This document shows positions 21,144 through 28,998 of a stretch of DNA of 31,019 bases, one piece after another; position 1 is the first letter of the stretch, and the number at the start of each line of letters is the position of its first letter. The notes under the pieces were generated by a model. It was not told the origin of the DNA. It did not search any database and saw only the letters and a list, made by a program, of their open reading frames with translations. This DNA comes from a virus, in the IMG/VR virus record IMGVR_UViG_3300040801_001424, positions 1 to 31,019 of that record. The stretch is one strand, 5' to 3'. The position numbers and the translations under genes are program-made.

Positions 21144-23740
21144 CCAAATAATCCTTCTTCAAATAAAAGTTTTTTCTTTGTTGGAACTTTTAGACCAGCA
21201 GCTTTGACCATGATTTTCATTGGCTTATCTACGAGTCTTTCAATCTGTGCATCTTTGTCAATGATAGGTACAAAGTGCTCTACAAACCATTCAGGCAATC
21301 GATCAACTTCTTTTGGAACTGCAATAGATTTAAATCTGCCATCAATTGTCTTTGTCAAGATGAACTTGAAAATCTTAGAACCGGATACAATTCTAGGACT
21401 TTCTGTGTCATTATACTTCTTCAGGCACGCATTCCATAATAAGCTGGCGGCGATATGTCCCGGCAAATGTGGCTTTTCGCCTGATCCAGCCTTGAACGCA
21501 TTATACTTGTCTGTGTACTCTTCTACTTTCTTAACGCCCGTAGGAAGCCCCAGAAGCAGCACGTCAACATCATATTTCAGTTTGTCCTTGTAATATACCA
21601 CATCAGGACCAACTATATCCCAAGATTCTCGTTTCAGTAGTCTTTCAATGAAAGAAGTAAGCTCAGACTTGATATGCTTCGGCAACGTAGTTTTCTTGAT
21701 AGGTACGCCCATAGACTTAACTTTGTCAATAGAGTTACCGTGGAAGTCGACTACTTTACCATCATCAGCCACAATATGCAACACATAGTATTTCTTAGAA
21801 ATAAAGATACCGCGATCAGAAATAATTTCTTGCTCAGCTTTCATAAGTTGAGAATGCGGTTCATCACAGAAGAACGCTTCACGCATAAATTGCGGATATG
21901 ATTCATTTACCTTGTTAGTAACATGATTTGCAGTATCAAGAGCATCTTCAAGATTGTCCTTGTATGTCTTGAAATACACAGAGTCCGTATCACCATATAC
22001 AACAGAATCATCTTCCATGTCGTAGTTACCAGTGATAGTCTCTGCTACCTTTCTGGCCATATGATATAGAATCTCGCGTCCAGACAATGTTGTAGATTCA
22101 GCAAGACGAACGTCATAGAATTTGAAGAATCGGTTACCGCATGCACCGTACATTGAGTTTAGTTGAATCTTTTTAATGTACTGTAGCTGATTATAATATG
22201 CTTCTTTTTCGGTATCGCCTTCTTCTTCAGCCGCATACATGGCTTTCTTATACTGTTTACGTTCAGCAAACCATGTTGTGAGAATAGATGGAATTACACC
22301 GTCCTTATCTTGACGAAATACTGTACCAAGTCCACTAATAGCCCAGTTATTATCAGACAAGATGGCTCTAAACTTGTAAGCAGATGCTCTAAACTGTTTA
22401 CCCGTTTTTTCATCTACGAAGGTTACCTTAGTCTTTTTAGATTCTCTGATAGCCATGTAAGCAGCGCCTTTCTCGGCAAACTGCCCGACAATAGTCTCAG
22501 GACTTATGTTCAGGGATCGCATTGTAGAGGGATATAGCGATGCTAAGTCGACAGAACCTACATAATCATGCATTCCTACTTGCGGATCGAATACTGTTGC
22601 CCCTGAATACTTATCTTTTGGTTTCTCGTGTTCCTTTGAATCAGGGACTCGAACATCAAATTCATAGTGACAATAGTTAACAATAGAGGTTTCTGCAACT
22701 TTAATGGTTCCAAGAACGTCTTCTGTAAGTGATGTAGCCATGTGGGACATTCGAATAGCTGTTTCGATGTAACCTTTCTTATCTTCCAAGCTACGTAGAA
22801 TAACAGTATCTCGAATGTTATATCTGATAAACTCTTCAAAATCATCTCGATACAAATGCCACAATGACTTCTCGTATGTGATCTTAGGCAAATGTGGAAG
22901 TTCTTCCTCAGCAATAGCCTCCAATGCAAAGCTAGGTTTCTCGGTTACTTCGAACTTTCTATAGACGCGAAGGTAGTCTAGTGTGACTCGCCCGTATATG
23001 ACAAGTCGCTCATCCATTTTACCAAAGCGTTCTACTTCCACATAATGCGGGTCGCGTGAACCCGGTAAGGATAATCTATTACCGGCACCGGGGAACAACA
23101 CCTGATTTAAGCGTTCGTAGACATATCCGTTATCAAAGAAATCGCTGTTCCACCCACTAATGACATCAGAATCTTCAAATTCTTTTAACAGAAGTTGTAG
23201 TAGTTCAGTTTCATCTTGACATATGAATATTTCACAAGATTCAAGAATGTCGTCGGGCATATCTGCCTTGGTGACACCTTGTCTATTATCTGGCGGAACA
23301 GCAAGAACAACAGTACGGTTCGTGTGCATGTGGTGAATTGCAACAGAATTAATAGGTGCGGCGTAGGCTGCAACATCCGCATATCCGAGGTCTTTATCAT
23401 AGTCGACCTCAATATCATAGAAAGTGACGTTCAGACTGCCTATAGGAGCCCCGTAGTAGTGTTCTGAGAGGATTTTATAGTGAGGACGTATGTCGGACTC
23501 AAACATATCTACCGCACGGTCACGCAGCAATTTACGGGCGTTATAGAACTCCCGTGAATCATCAAAGTCATAGCGTTCTAGCGGATTGCCGTTAATGTCT
23601 TTGTATTTGCCTTTTTTCGAGGCTACGTAAAAGTAATACGGGGCATCGTACACTTTCTTGGTACGAGCCCCGTCGTTACCCCTCTCCCACACTAAGACAT
23701 TTTTATGATCATCCGTTGTGATAGCGGATATGTAAGTCAT
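21140..23740 (-). CDS. 43: DNA polymerase, family B (gp43-like)
   Basis: This 866-residue replicative polymerase carries a 3'-5' exonuclease and polymerase domain, against 898 residues in T4 gp43. The exonuclease motifs are TFYDIEVDY (about 106-114), VISGWNSDFFDN, and YNIRDTVIL (Y-x3-D). The polymerase motifs are DLASLYPSTM (about 395-404), IQLNSMYGACGN, VVYGDTDSVYF (DTD at about 584-586) and FISKKYYVLHI. The C-terminus KKLLFEEGLFG ends in a short hydrophobic-aromatic tail like the clamp-binding end of gp43. It is complete, with no visible frameshift, intein or intron. It starts three bases after the DsbA stop and ends overlapping the likely clamp gene. Confidence 0.97.
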   Translation of the reverse strand: MTYISAITTDDHKNVLVWERGNDGARTKKVYDAPYYFYVASKKGKYKDINGNPLERYDFDDSREFYNARKLLRDRAVDMFESDIRPHYKILSEHYYGAPIGSLNVTFYDIEVDYDKDLGYADVAAYAAPINSVAIHHMHTNRTVVLAVPPDNRQGVTKADMPDDILESCEIFICQDETELLQLLLKEFEDSDVISGWNSDFFDNGYVYERLNQVLFPGAGNRLSLPGSRDPHYVEVERFGKMDERLVIYGRVTLDYLRVYRKFEVTEKPSFALEAIAEEELPHLPKITYEKSLWHLYRDDFEEFIRYNIRDTVILRSLEDKKGYIETAIRMSHMATSLTEDVLGTIKVAETSIVNYCHYEFDVRVPDSKEHEKPKDKYSGATVFDPQVGMHDYVGSVDLASLYPSTMRSLNISPETIVGQFAEKGAAYMAIRESKKTKVTFVDEKTGKQFRASAYKFRAILSDNNWAISGLGTVFRQDKDGVIPSILTTWFAERKQYKKAMYAAEEEGDTEKEAYYNQLQYIKKIQLNSMYGACGNRFFKFYDVRLAESTTLSGREILYHMARKVAETITGNYDMEDDSVVYGDTDSVYFKTYKDNLEDALDTANHVTNKVNESYPQFMREAFFCDEPHSQLMKAEQEIISDRGIFISKKYYVLHIVADDGKVVDFHGNSIDKVKSMGVPIKKTTLPKHIKSELTSFIERLLKRESWDIVGPDVVYYKDKLKYDVDVLLLGLPTGVKKVEEYTDKYNAFKAGSGEKPHLPGHIAASLLWNACLKKYNDTESPRIVSGSKIFKFILTKTIDGRFKSIAVPKEVDRLPEWFVEHFVPIIDKDAQIERLVDKPMKIMVKAAGLKVPTKKKLLFEEGLFG

Positions 23741-23743
23741 ATA

Positions 23744-24043
23744 TTACGCGGCTTCCTCATCATCAGATGACGTACCAACTTCAAAGAGTGTTTCGTACAC
23801 AGCTTCAAAGGTTGCGTTTTCCATGCTCATTTCAGCATACTCTTGCTTATGATAAGCTTTTACAAGCTGATTGAACATTTTGACTGGAAGGCCAAATTGG
23901 TCCTTCATCTCTTTAGCAGTTTCACGGGCGGCCTCATTTCTATCAGCTACCATTTGTTTATCTGCCGCTACGGTTTCGATTGCGTTCTTGAGTTTACGCA
24001 AATCGTTTGGGTCGGTTGGAATAGAAAATTCAGTTGATGCCAT
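23744..24043 (-). CDS. dsbA: DsbA-like double-stranded DNA-binding late-transcription protein
   Basis: This 99-residue protein resembles T4 DsbA (89 residues). The best block is DQFGLPVKMFNQLVKAYHKQ (about 49-68), matching T4 DELGVDGKMFNRLLALYHKD, followed by a conserved acidic end (FEAVYETLFEVG). A helical N-terminal half and a very acidic tail (SSDDEEAA) complete it. DsbA binds near T4 late promoters and helps late transcription, which fits the TATAAATA octamers in this window. AAGGAG precedes the ATG by nine bases. It lies immediately before the polymerase gene. Confidence 0.8.
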   Translation of the reverse strand: MASTEFSIPTDPNDLRKLKNAIETVAADKQMVADRNEAARETAKEMKDQFGLPVKMFNQLVKAYHKQEYAEMSMENATFEAVYETLFEVGTSSDDEEAA

Positions 24044-24073
24044 TTATATGGTCTCCTTCTTGTAGTTCTTTGG

Positions 24074-24102
24074 ATTATGCCACATATCAGGAGAGGCTGC
24101 AA
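24074..24102 (-). promoter_or_regulatory. Weak sigma70-like promoter before dsbA and the replication block
   Basis: On the minus strand TTGCAG (24102-24097) and CATAAT (24079-24074) are separated by 17 bases and read toward dsbA. The -10 matches five of six consensus bases and the -35 only three, so this is tentative. It is the only promoter-like site I see in this 67-base gap. Confidence 0.3.
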
Positions 24103-24110
24103 CTGTCATA

Positions 24111-24746
24111 TCATTGACCGGAGAACCACTCCATGTAACCACCCGGATAGTCTTCCGAGTTATATTCGTAATCATCTTTGGATATAATGTGAAAACGAAT
24201 CATGTTTAAGTCGCCCAATTGCACACCCCCAACAGCGTTTACAAAATTTGGGCGACATGGATAGATTACCATTGTACCACGAACTGGGTTAAATCCAAAA
24301 TCGTGATTCGGGAATTCAAATTTACCACCACGACATTCAAAACGCTCATCAAAGTTGCGATCCATGTTATGGTCGTTGAGGAAAACCGCTACTGTAAAAT
24401 CGTAGTCTTTCGTTCTTGTCCACGAAGCAGACTTACCCCGTTTGCTGCTATACTGGTACGCTTCGCATGAAGCTTTCTCGCCACCGTAGCCTGTTGGATA
24501 CCATTCAAAAACAAATGGTGTAGTGGTTTTGGTTTTAAAGCCGTAATAGTTTTCTACTTCTGGAAGGATTTCTTCAAATTTTGGCAATAGTCTAGATTCA
24601 TATAGTCTACTGCCTTTCATAGTTACCGTGGGATTGCCTCGTTGGTCAGTGTTAGGCAATGTGTTTTTAAGTGCGTCAACAACTTCTTCACATTTCAGTG
24701 GGGATAAGAAGTTTCTGACTATAAGAAACGGGGACTTATAGTTCAT
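24111..24746 (-). CDS. 2OG-Fe(II) oxygenase-like protein with apparently altered iron ligands
   Basis: This 211-residue protein has the shape of a prolyl-4-hydroxylase-type 2OG oxygenase. It starts PFLIVRNFLSPLKCEEVVDA, has the core strand DYDFTVAVFLND, then CRGGKFEFPNHDFGFNPVRG and GTMVIYPCRPNFVNAV. It ends with MIRFHIIS, where R would bind 2-oxoglutarate. Active members have H-x-D before the core strand and a second H in F-x-H-x-V. Here the first position reads WTRTKDYDF, with no histidine, and the second reads FVNAV, with Asn. The iron site therefore seems lost or rearranged, and a structural or binding role is possible. AGGAG precedes the ATG by five bases. It is adjacent to head-type genes. 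Confidence 0.7.
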   Translation of the reverse strand: MNYKSPFLIVRNFLSPLKCEEVVDALKNTLPNTDQRGNPTVTMKGSRLYESRLLPKFEEILPEVENYYGFKTKTTTPFVFEWYPTGYGGEKASCEAYQYSSKRGKSASWTRTKDYDFTVAVFLNDHNMDRNFDERFECRGGKFEFPNHDFGFNPVRGTMVIYPCRPNFVNAVGGVQLGDLNMIRFHIISKDDYEYNSEDYPGGYMEWFSGQ

Positions 24747-24784
24747 GGGTTCTCCTGTAATATCACAGTAGATATGTATTAGTT

Positions 24785-25270
24785 TTAACTGTTGGTGTCA
24801 TCCATAAAATAACTATTAGAAAGAACGACAGTTACTGGACCTGTTGTTTTTTCTAGAAGGAAAGTAACATTTCTGAAATGATGGTCTTCTACTTGAATGG
24901 ACATATCGATCTTGGCGTGTCCGTTCTCCTCACACATGTTGATAAAGAATTCTCTGTTTTCTAAAGTAATCTTACCAGTACCACATGCATTCGGCACCGC
25001 TTTATAATCACGAACTTTTAATACATTCAAATCCCCAAATTCAAGTGGATAAGAAGGTCTATCCGAAAGACCTTCAAGAATTGCAGATTTTGCATCTAGA
25101 ACAATTTTTGCTTTACTTGAAGCTGTAGGGACTTTTGATTCTACTACGGTTTCGCCGCCACCACAAGAACAAGATGACGCCGACTCTTCTTTTTTGAAAA
25201 CAAGCGTTGACTCTTCTAAGTCTAGTTTATTAAAGAACTCTAAAAGTTCTTGTGTTGATTTAAATTTCAT
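24785..25270 (-). CDS. Unknown protein in the head-gene block, with a Cys/Gly motif
   Basis: This 161-residue protein has a helical N-terminus (1-28), a Ser/Cys/Gly stretch SASSCSCGGGETVV (about 30-43) that may be a flexible, metal- or membrane-reactive linker, and a beta-rich C-terminal domain (about 85-161: EFGDLNVLKVRDY, NRTEFFINM-like strands, DHHFRNVTFLLEK). It overlaps the upstream basic protein gene by four bases (ATGA), so the two are translationally coupled. No family is recognised. A head decoration or assembly role is plausible from its neighbours only. Confidence 0.55.
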   Translation of the reverse strand: MKFKSTQELLEFFNKLDLEESTLVFKKEESASSCSCGGGETVVESKVPTASSKAKIVLDAKSAILEGLSDRPSYPLEFGDLNVLKVRDYKAVPNACGTGKITLENREFFINMCEENGHAKIDMSIQVEDHHFRNVTFLLEKTTGPVTVVLSNSYFMDDTNS

Positions 25271-25755
25271 GCGGCACCTTTTGCTACTTTATTAAGTCTA
25301 GTTACTCTTTTAGAGTTAGCTCTACTCTTCGTAATTGCTGTTTTTCTCTTACGTGAACCTTTCTTGATTCTTGCAGACTTTTTACCTTGACGTACCTTCA
25401 TAGGGTCTTTTCGCATTCCACACTTCTCGGGAGAAGCCACCAGACGGCCTTTCTTTGGTCCACTAGTACAACGGTACTGGCGAACAAACTTGTCACCATA
25501 TCGACGGAATTGGCGCTCTACGCGTTCGAGTAGTAGTTCATGGTCGTCATCTAGTGCCGCTTCTATAAGCGTGAATTCGTATTCTAATGCTTCACAAATA
25601 GCATCAAATTCATCAGCATAAAACTCCATGAATACCGGATCACTCATTGCTTCAACGCAATCTTGGATTCGCTGAAGACGTGCGTAGTTATCGAATGCCT
25701 CGGTAAGAATTTGATCTTGTGAAATTAGAGTCTCGTTAAGTGTTTCTAGTTTCAT
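25267..25755 (-). CDS. Basic-tailed helical protein, probably head or DNA associated
   Basis: This 162-residue protein was started at the ATG at 25755, two bases after the upstream stop and with GAGGG upstream. A longer frame to 25896 would lie inside the upstream gene. The N-terminal half is acidic and helical (about 1-85). The second half is strongly basic: RQFRRYGDKFVRQYRCTSGP, then KKGRLVASPEKC and a run of Lys/Arg to the end (KSARIKKGSRKRKTAITKSR). Two cysteines flank the GPKKGRLVASP part. Similar basic proteins occur near head genes in marine T4-like phages, perhaps prohead core or packaged DNA-binding proteins. I cannot name the family with confidence. Confidence 0.65.
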   Translation of the reverse strand: MKLETLNETLISQDQILTEAFDNYARLQRIQDCVEAMSDPVFMEFYADEFDAICEALEYEFTLIEAALDDDHELLLERVERQFRRYGDKFVRQYRCTSGPKKGRLVASPEKCGMRKDPMKVRQGKKSARIKKGSRKRKTAITKSRANSKRVTRLNKVAKGAA

Positions 25756-25756
25756 G

Positions 25757-27076
25757 TTATTGACCCTCTTTGTTTTGTTTACGTTCTCTGGATTTTTTAT
25801 ACTGATCCAATGAATTGGCTGCTTGTTGTTTTGCACGGGCCACTGCATCAATTGACCTATTTGTGGCATCGATATATTGCTTTGCTTTCTGATCATTCGG
25901 GTCTATATTTCTTCTACGAGCCATATTTGCCATTTTCTTTTTCTGAGCTTCTCTAGCAATGTCACGAGCATCTTCTTCCGAATCGATTACATCAGGGTTC
26001 TCTGGATCGTCGGCATCAGCAGTATCCTCTAGATTGCCCATGGCTTCTTTTAATAACTCATCAAAGATTGGCGTTGGGCTTTCCATCTTGAACTTCATAA
26101 CATCAAGCATGCGCTTAGCTTCTTTATCTTGCTTCTTTTCTTTTTCCATTTCAGCTTCTGCGGCAATCATTTCTTCAGCTTCAGATTGCTTGCGTTCCGC
26201 TCGCATATTAGCCAACTTCATTTGCTCAGCTTTTGCTTTCTCTTGTTCAGCTTTATACTGTTCAATCTCACGTTCATTGTTGGAGGTGATCATCTTTATA
26301 ATAGAGTCAAGCATAGCTTCCTTACTACTACCACCTGAATCAAAATCTTCACCCATATCATCATCCAGCGCATCAAGGTCCGGGCTTTCACCTTCTTCTC
26401 CAGCGCCTTCTGGATCGTCTGCGTCTGTAGATGCATCCATATTGTCAAGATCACCTAGCGGATCATCGCCGCCTTCATCGCCCGCGTCTTCTTCGTTATC
26501 ATCAACGCTACGCTGGTCATTATCATCCGGGTCTTCGTCAAGTTGGCTTGCCATGTAAATAGCATTCTTTGGAATTGTAGGGAAATCTGCATCTAGAATA
26601 GTAAATTGATCTTTTAGCTCATACAGTAACTCTGCCAAAGATCGATCATTACCTCGTCCAGTGCGCTTGAATTCTTGCACTTCAGCAAGTGACTGTGCCA
26701 CTTTTGTCTCAAATTCTTTTGCTTGGTTTGCTGGCACGGTAAGCTTCATAAAGTTACCGTCATCATCTTCAACGCCAAAAGAAATAGTATCGCGGTCGTC
26801 AAATTCGGACTTCATCTGGATGCCTTTAAGGCGTGATTGGGCATCGGTTAGCTGAAACGGATAATCCGATCCTTCGCTAAGTTGCTTGCATGCTTTAATA
26901 GAACTTTCGAAAGCAACCTGATGGAACTTTCCACGATTTTGGACCTTCTTGTAAAAATCTCCCAAGAAACGTCTAAAACTATGTTGATCGCCACCTAGAC
27001 GATTGCCATCGGTTCTGACGGCAATAGAATGGGCACTTGTTGTGCCAGCGGCAGCGTTTTCTCTAATCTTTTTCAT
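25757..27076 (-). CDS. Acidic, coiled-coil-rich protein, possible scaffold or prohead core component
   Basis: This 439-residue protein has four visible parts. The N-terminal domain (1-165) contains NRLGGDQHSFRRFLGDFYKK and a beta-hairpin (ISFGVEDDDGNFMKLTVP). A very acidic low-complexity section follows (about 169-247, rich in Asp, Glu and Gly, with few basic residues). Then comes a long coiled coil (about 250-330; EREIEQYKAEQEKAKAEQMK) and a C-terminal helical, basic end (NANMARRRNI-type, QQAANSLDQYKKSRERK). Acidic-plus-coiled layouts occur in phage scaffolds, but no sequence match can be claimed. It is followed two bases on by the basic protein gene, and the acidic/basic pairing is suggestive of partners. 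A weak AATAAATA octamer precedes it. Confidence 0.65.
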   Translation of the reverse strand: MKKIRENAAAGTTSAHSIAVRTDGNRLGGDQHSFRRFLGDFYKKVQNRGKFHQVAFESSIKACKQLSEGSDYPFQLTDAQSRLKGIQMKSEFDDRDTISFGVEDDDGNFMKLTVPANQAKEFETKVAQSLAEVQEFKRTGRGNDRSLAELLYELKDQFTILDADFPTIPKNAIYMASQLDEDPDDNDQRSVDDNEEDAGDEGGDDPLGDLDNMDASTDADDPEGAGEEGESPDLDALDDDMGEDFDSGGSSKEAMLDSIIKMITSNNEREIEQYKAEQEKAKAEQMKLANMRAERKQSEAEEMIAAEAEMEKEKKQDKEAKRMLDVMKFKMESPTPIFDELLKEAMGNLEDTADADDPENPDVIDSEEDARDIAREAQKKKMANMARRRNIDPNDQKAKQYIDATNRSIDAVARAKQQAANSLDQYKKSRERKQNKEGQ

Positions 27077-27107
27077 ATTAAGTCCCTGTTTTCACGATGA
27101 CTATGTA

Positions 27108-27115
27108 TATTTATT
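27108..27115 (-). promoter_or_regulatory. Candidate late promoter (AATAAATA)
   Basis: AATAAATA on the minus strand overlaps the end of the gp4-like gene and lies about 31 bases before the ATG at 27076. The spacing matches the other late octamers, and the sequence differs from consensus by one base. Confidence 0.4.
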
Positions 27116-27581
27116 TGAACTGGTCACCTTCGTGCAAAACTCGGAACCTTATTCCTCGGTGCTTACACCATTCTTCAGCGGCTTGCCATTTACACATATT
27201 CTTGTGATACTGTAAGTTTTCTTGCAGCTTGACACGCTGATTACGAGAACGAGACGGCTTTGTTTGGCGCTTTGGTTTTATTTCGATTATCTGCCTGTGG
27301 TGTTGTCCTGCTCGATCAACTAGCTCCATGTAAAGGTCTGGAAAATAGTTTAACTTTTTAACATTTCCATCCGGCGTAGGAAGTAAATATGGAATCTTTA
27401 TTTCTTCAGAAGACCATTTAAGGATGTTAGGGTTGTTATCGCAAAAACGAAATGCTTCAAGTTCCCATGAAGAACGAAATACGATATTGTCTAAATCACC
27501 CTGATACTTTTCTGGATGATTTGGTTTGAATTTGCCCTTGTACCATCTAGAGCTTTTATCTATTTCTAGTATATCGCTCAT
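27111..27581 (-). CDS. 4: Head completion protein gp4-like (nuclease fold)
   Basis: This 156-residue protein closely resembles T4 gp4 (150 residues). GKFKPNHPEKYQGD is followed by IVFRSSWELEAFRFCDNNPN and ILKWSSEEIKIPY, then NYFPDLYMEL and RQIIEIKPKRQT. The E-x-K strand IIEIKP and the upstream E/D residues fit the PD-(D/E)xK-like nuclease fold. gp4 acts when heads are finished and joined to tails. The start overlaps the upstream stop as TAATG, so translation is coupled to the tail gene before it. The C-terminal part (HKNMCKWQAAEEWCKHRGIR) is somewhat longer than in T4. Confidence 0.93.
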   Translation of the reverse strand: MSDILEIDKSSRWYKGKFKPNHPEKYQGDLDNIVFRSSWELEAFRFCDNNPNILKWSSEEIKIPYLLPTPDGNVKKLNYFPDLYMELVDRAGQHHRQIIEIKPKRQTKPSRSRNQRVKLQENLQYHKNMCKWQAAEEWCKHRGIRFRVLHEGDQFK

Positions 27582-28906
27582 TATAAATCAATATCAGGCA
27601 CGTCTGGTATGTTAGGTAGATCAGTTAGAACATCGCCAACAACCTCGGATACGTTTAATACGCCATCCACAAAGTCGCCTGCTCTTGAGAATATTGGCGG
27701 AAGATCACCAGTAATGGGTGGTATCAGCGAGTCTCCAACTTCTAAAATAGAAATGTCAGGTAAAGTATCCAATCTACGTATTCTAGCAATCTCACGTTGC
27801 ACATCAAGCACACGGGCTCTTACTCTATTGAAATCAAATGTTTCATAACGAGAGTTGCCTACATTGCCTCTAGTGTCTTCAATCCGCTCTTCATTAATAG
27901 CATCTATTGTCGCACGACGGGCAGCGCCAGCAAGTCGTGCGAATCTATATATTTCAGGATCGCGAGTATTTGTATCGTCTGCGGGCGCGGGCTCATCCGG
28001 CTGTTTGGTTCCGCGATCTATATAAACGTAGTCATAATTAAAATTTAGTGTTATCAAATTAACTTCAGTATCACTCATGTCTAATTCATCAAGAGTCATA
28101 TTTACAACTTTAGGGTTTACATAAACATAATCGATAAAGTCGATATCGCCTAGACCTTGTGTAATATAGTAATGGCGTATAGTAATTCTTTTTATAAAAC
28201 CTAATTTAGCGTCATCTGCTAAAGGACCAATAGAGCCAGAACCACCAAACGCTCTATGTCTATTTCCAAAATTAAAATTATTTAAGCCGCGACCAGCTTC
28301 GTCAAGAGCATCGTTTACGGGTGCGTCGGTAAAAGGATTTATATTAGATACTGGACTTACTTTATTTAAATATGAATCAAAAAAGAAGTGTGCGGTATTT
28401 TGTACATCATCATAGAAGGTTAACTGAAAGGTTCCATAATCAGTCTTTGTTGCAACTTTAGTTCTGTAATTATAGTAATTAACGTCTTCATATGTAAACG
28501 TAATGTTAGGTCTGGAGGCTTGTTTGATAGGAAAGATCATTTCTTTCATATCTAATGATTCGTCGTTAGGTGGGGCACCGCCTTCACTAAACCCTTCAAC
28601 TGGAATTACATCATCCCCAACAATATCATATTCTACGGCACCAGTGCCATCATCAGTTTGGAAAGAAGATACTACCGTGTCTCTCTTTTTAGGATCATCG
28701 CAAAAAGACTTAACTGCTCGTATACCATCATCTAGTCTGTATCCTTCAGATGGCCTAAAATGAATATGTACAGTAAAATTAAATTTAAACTTAGGGCGAC
28801 CATCACCGCCACCAAAATCATCATTTATATCTCTATTTGGACCGCTTAGTCTGCGAAATGATAGAGTTCTTGATTGACCATACGTACTTGGTATATTTTT
28901 ACTCAT
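27581..28906 (-). CDS. Large tail protein with a tube-like domain, probable tail or baseplate component
   Basis: This 441-residue protein is beta-rich. RPNITFTYEDVNYYNYRTKV and TDYGTFQLTFYDDVQNTAHF (about 130-180) resemble tail-tube strands: the gp19 gene immediately upstream has a comparable segment (DPITVTFEDDFNGG). A second part (about 225-300, GFIKRITIRHYYITQ, VVNMTLDELDMSDTEVNLIT) fits the other half of a tube-like fold, enlarged by inserts. The C-terminal 140 residues are Asp/Pro/Ile-rich (DILEVGDSLIPPITGDLPP-type, DLPNIPDVPDIDL). It follows the tail tube gene behind a double hairpin and its own TATAAATA. It could be a tube initiator or terminator, or a baseplate protein. The exact T4 counterpart is not identifiable. 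Confidence 0.65.
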   Translation of the reverse strand: MSKNIPSTYGQSRTLSFRRLSGPNRDINDDFGGGDGRPKFKFNFTVHIHFRPSEGYRLDDGIRAVKSFCDDPKKRDTVVSSFQTDDGTGAVEYDIVGDDVIPVEGFSEGGAPPNDESLDMKEMIFPIKQASRPNITFTYEDVNYYNYRTKVATKTDYGTFQLTFYDDVQNTAHFFFDSYLNKVSPVSNINPFTDAPVNDALDEAGRGLNNFNFGNRHRAFGGSGSIGPLADDAKLGFIKRITIRHYYITQGLGDIDFIDYVYVNPKVVNMTLDELDMSDTEVNLITLNFNYDYVYIDRGTKQPDEPAPADDTNTRDPEIYRFARLAGAARRATIDAINEERIEDTRGNVGNSRYETFDFNRVRARVLDVQREIARIRRLDTLPDISILEVGDSLIPPITGDLPPIFSRAGDFVDGVLNVSEVVGDVLTDLPNIPDVPDIDL

Positions 28907-28923
28907 GCGTTACCTCTTTTTGG

Positions 28924-28931
28924 TATTTATA
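28924..28931 (-). promoter_or_regulatory. Late promoter octamer, exact TATAAATA, fused to the tail-tube terminator
   Basis: TATAAATA reads toward the 441-residue tail gene and ends 17 bases before its ATG. Its first T belongs to the T run of the terminator hairpin at 28938-28962, so termination of one unit and initiation of the next share bases. Confidence 0.7.
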
Positions 28932-28937
28932 AAAAAA

Positions 28938-28962
28938 GAAAGCCCGCATAAAGCGGGCTTTC
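28938..28962 (-). terminator. Terminator hairpin after the tail tube gene
   Basis: GAAAGCCCGC and GCGGGCTTTC pair perfectly across a five-base loop. On the minus strand TTTTTTT follows the stem directly. This is a textbook rho-independent terminator for gp19. Confidence 0.92.
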
Positions 28963-28970
28963 CACCAACT

Positions 28971-28992
28971 GGCTAGGGCACCACCCCTAGCC
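28971..28992 (-). other. Second hairpin between gp19 stop and the terminator
   Basis: GGCTAGGG (28971-28978) pairs with CCCTAGCC (28985-28992) across a six-base loop, just 7 bases after the gp19 stop codon and before the true terminator. It has no T run and may protect the abundant tail-tube mRNA from 3' decay. Confidence 0.6.
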
Positions 28993-28998
28993 CACCAA

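Noticed and set aside
25756-25896. Longer N-terminus for the basic-tailed protein
   Set aside because: This extension lies entirely within the upstream gene and shows no domain-like composition; the ATG at 25755 has a suitable site and spacing.
25959-26558. Long plus-strand Ser-rich frame
   Set aside because: It is the antisense of the Asp/Glu-rich acidic gene; its Ser runs are a codon shadow.
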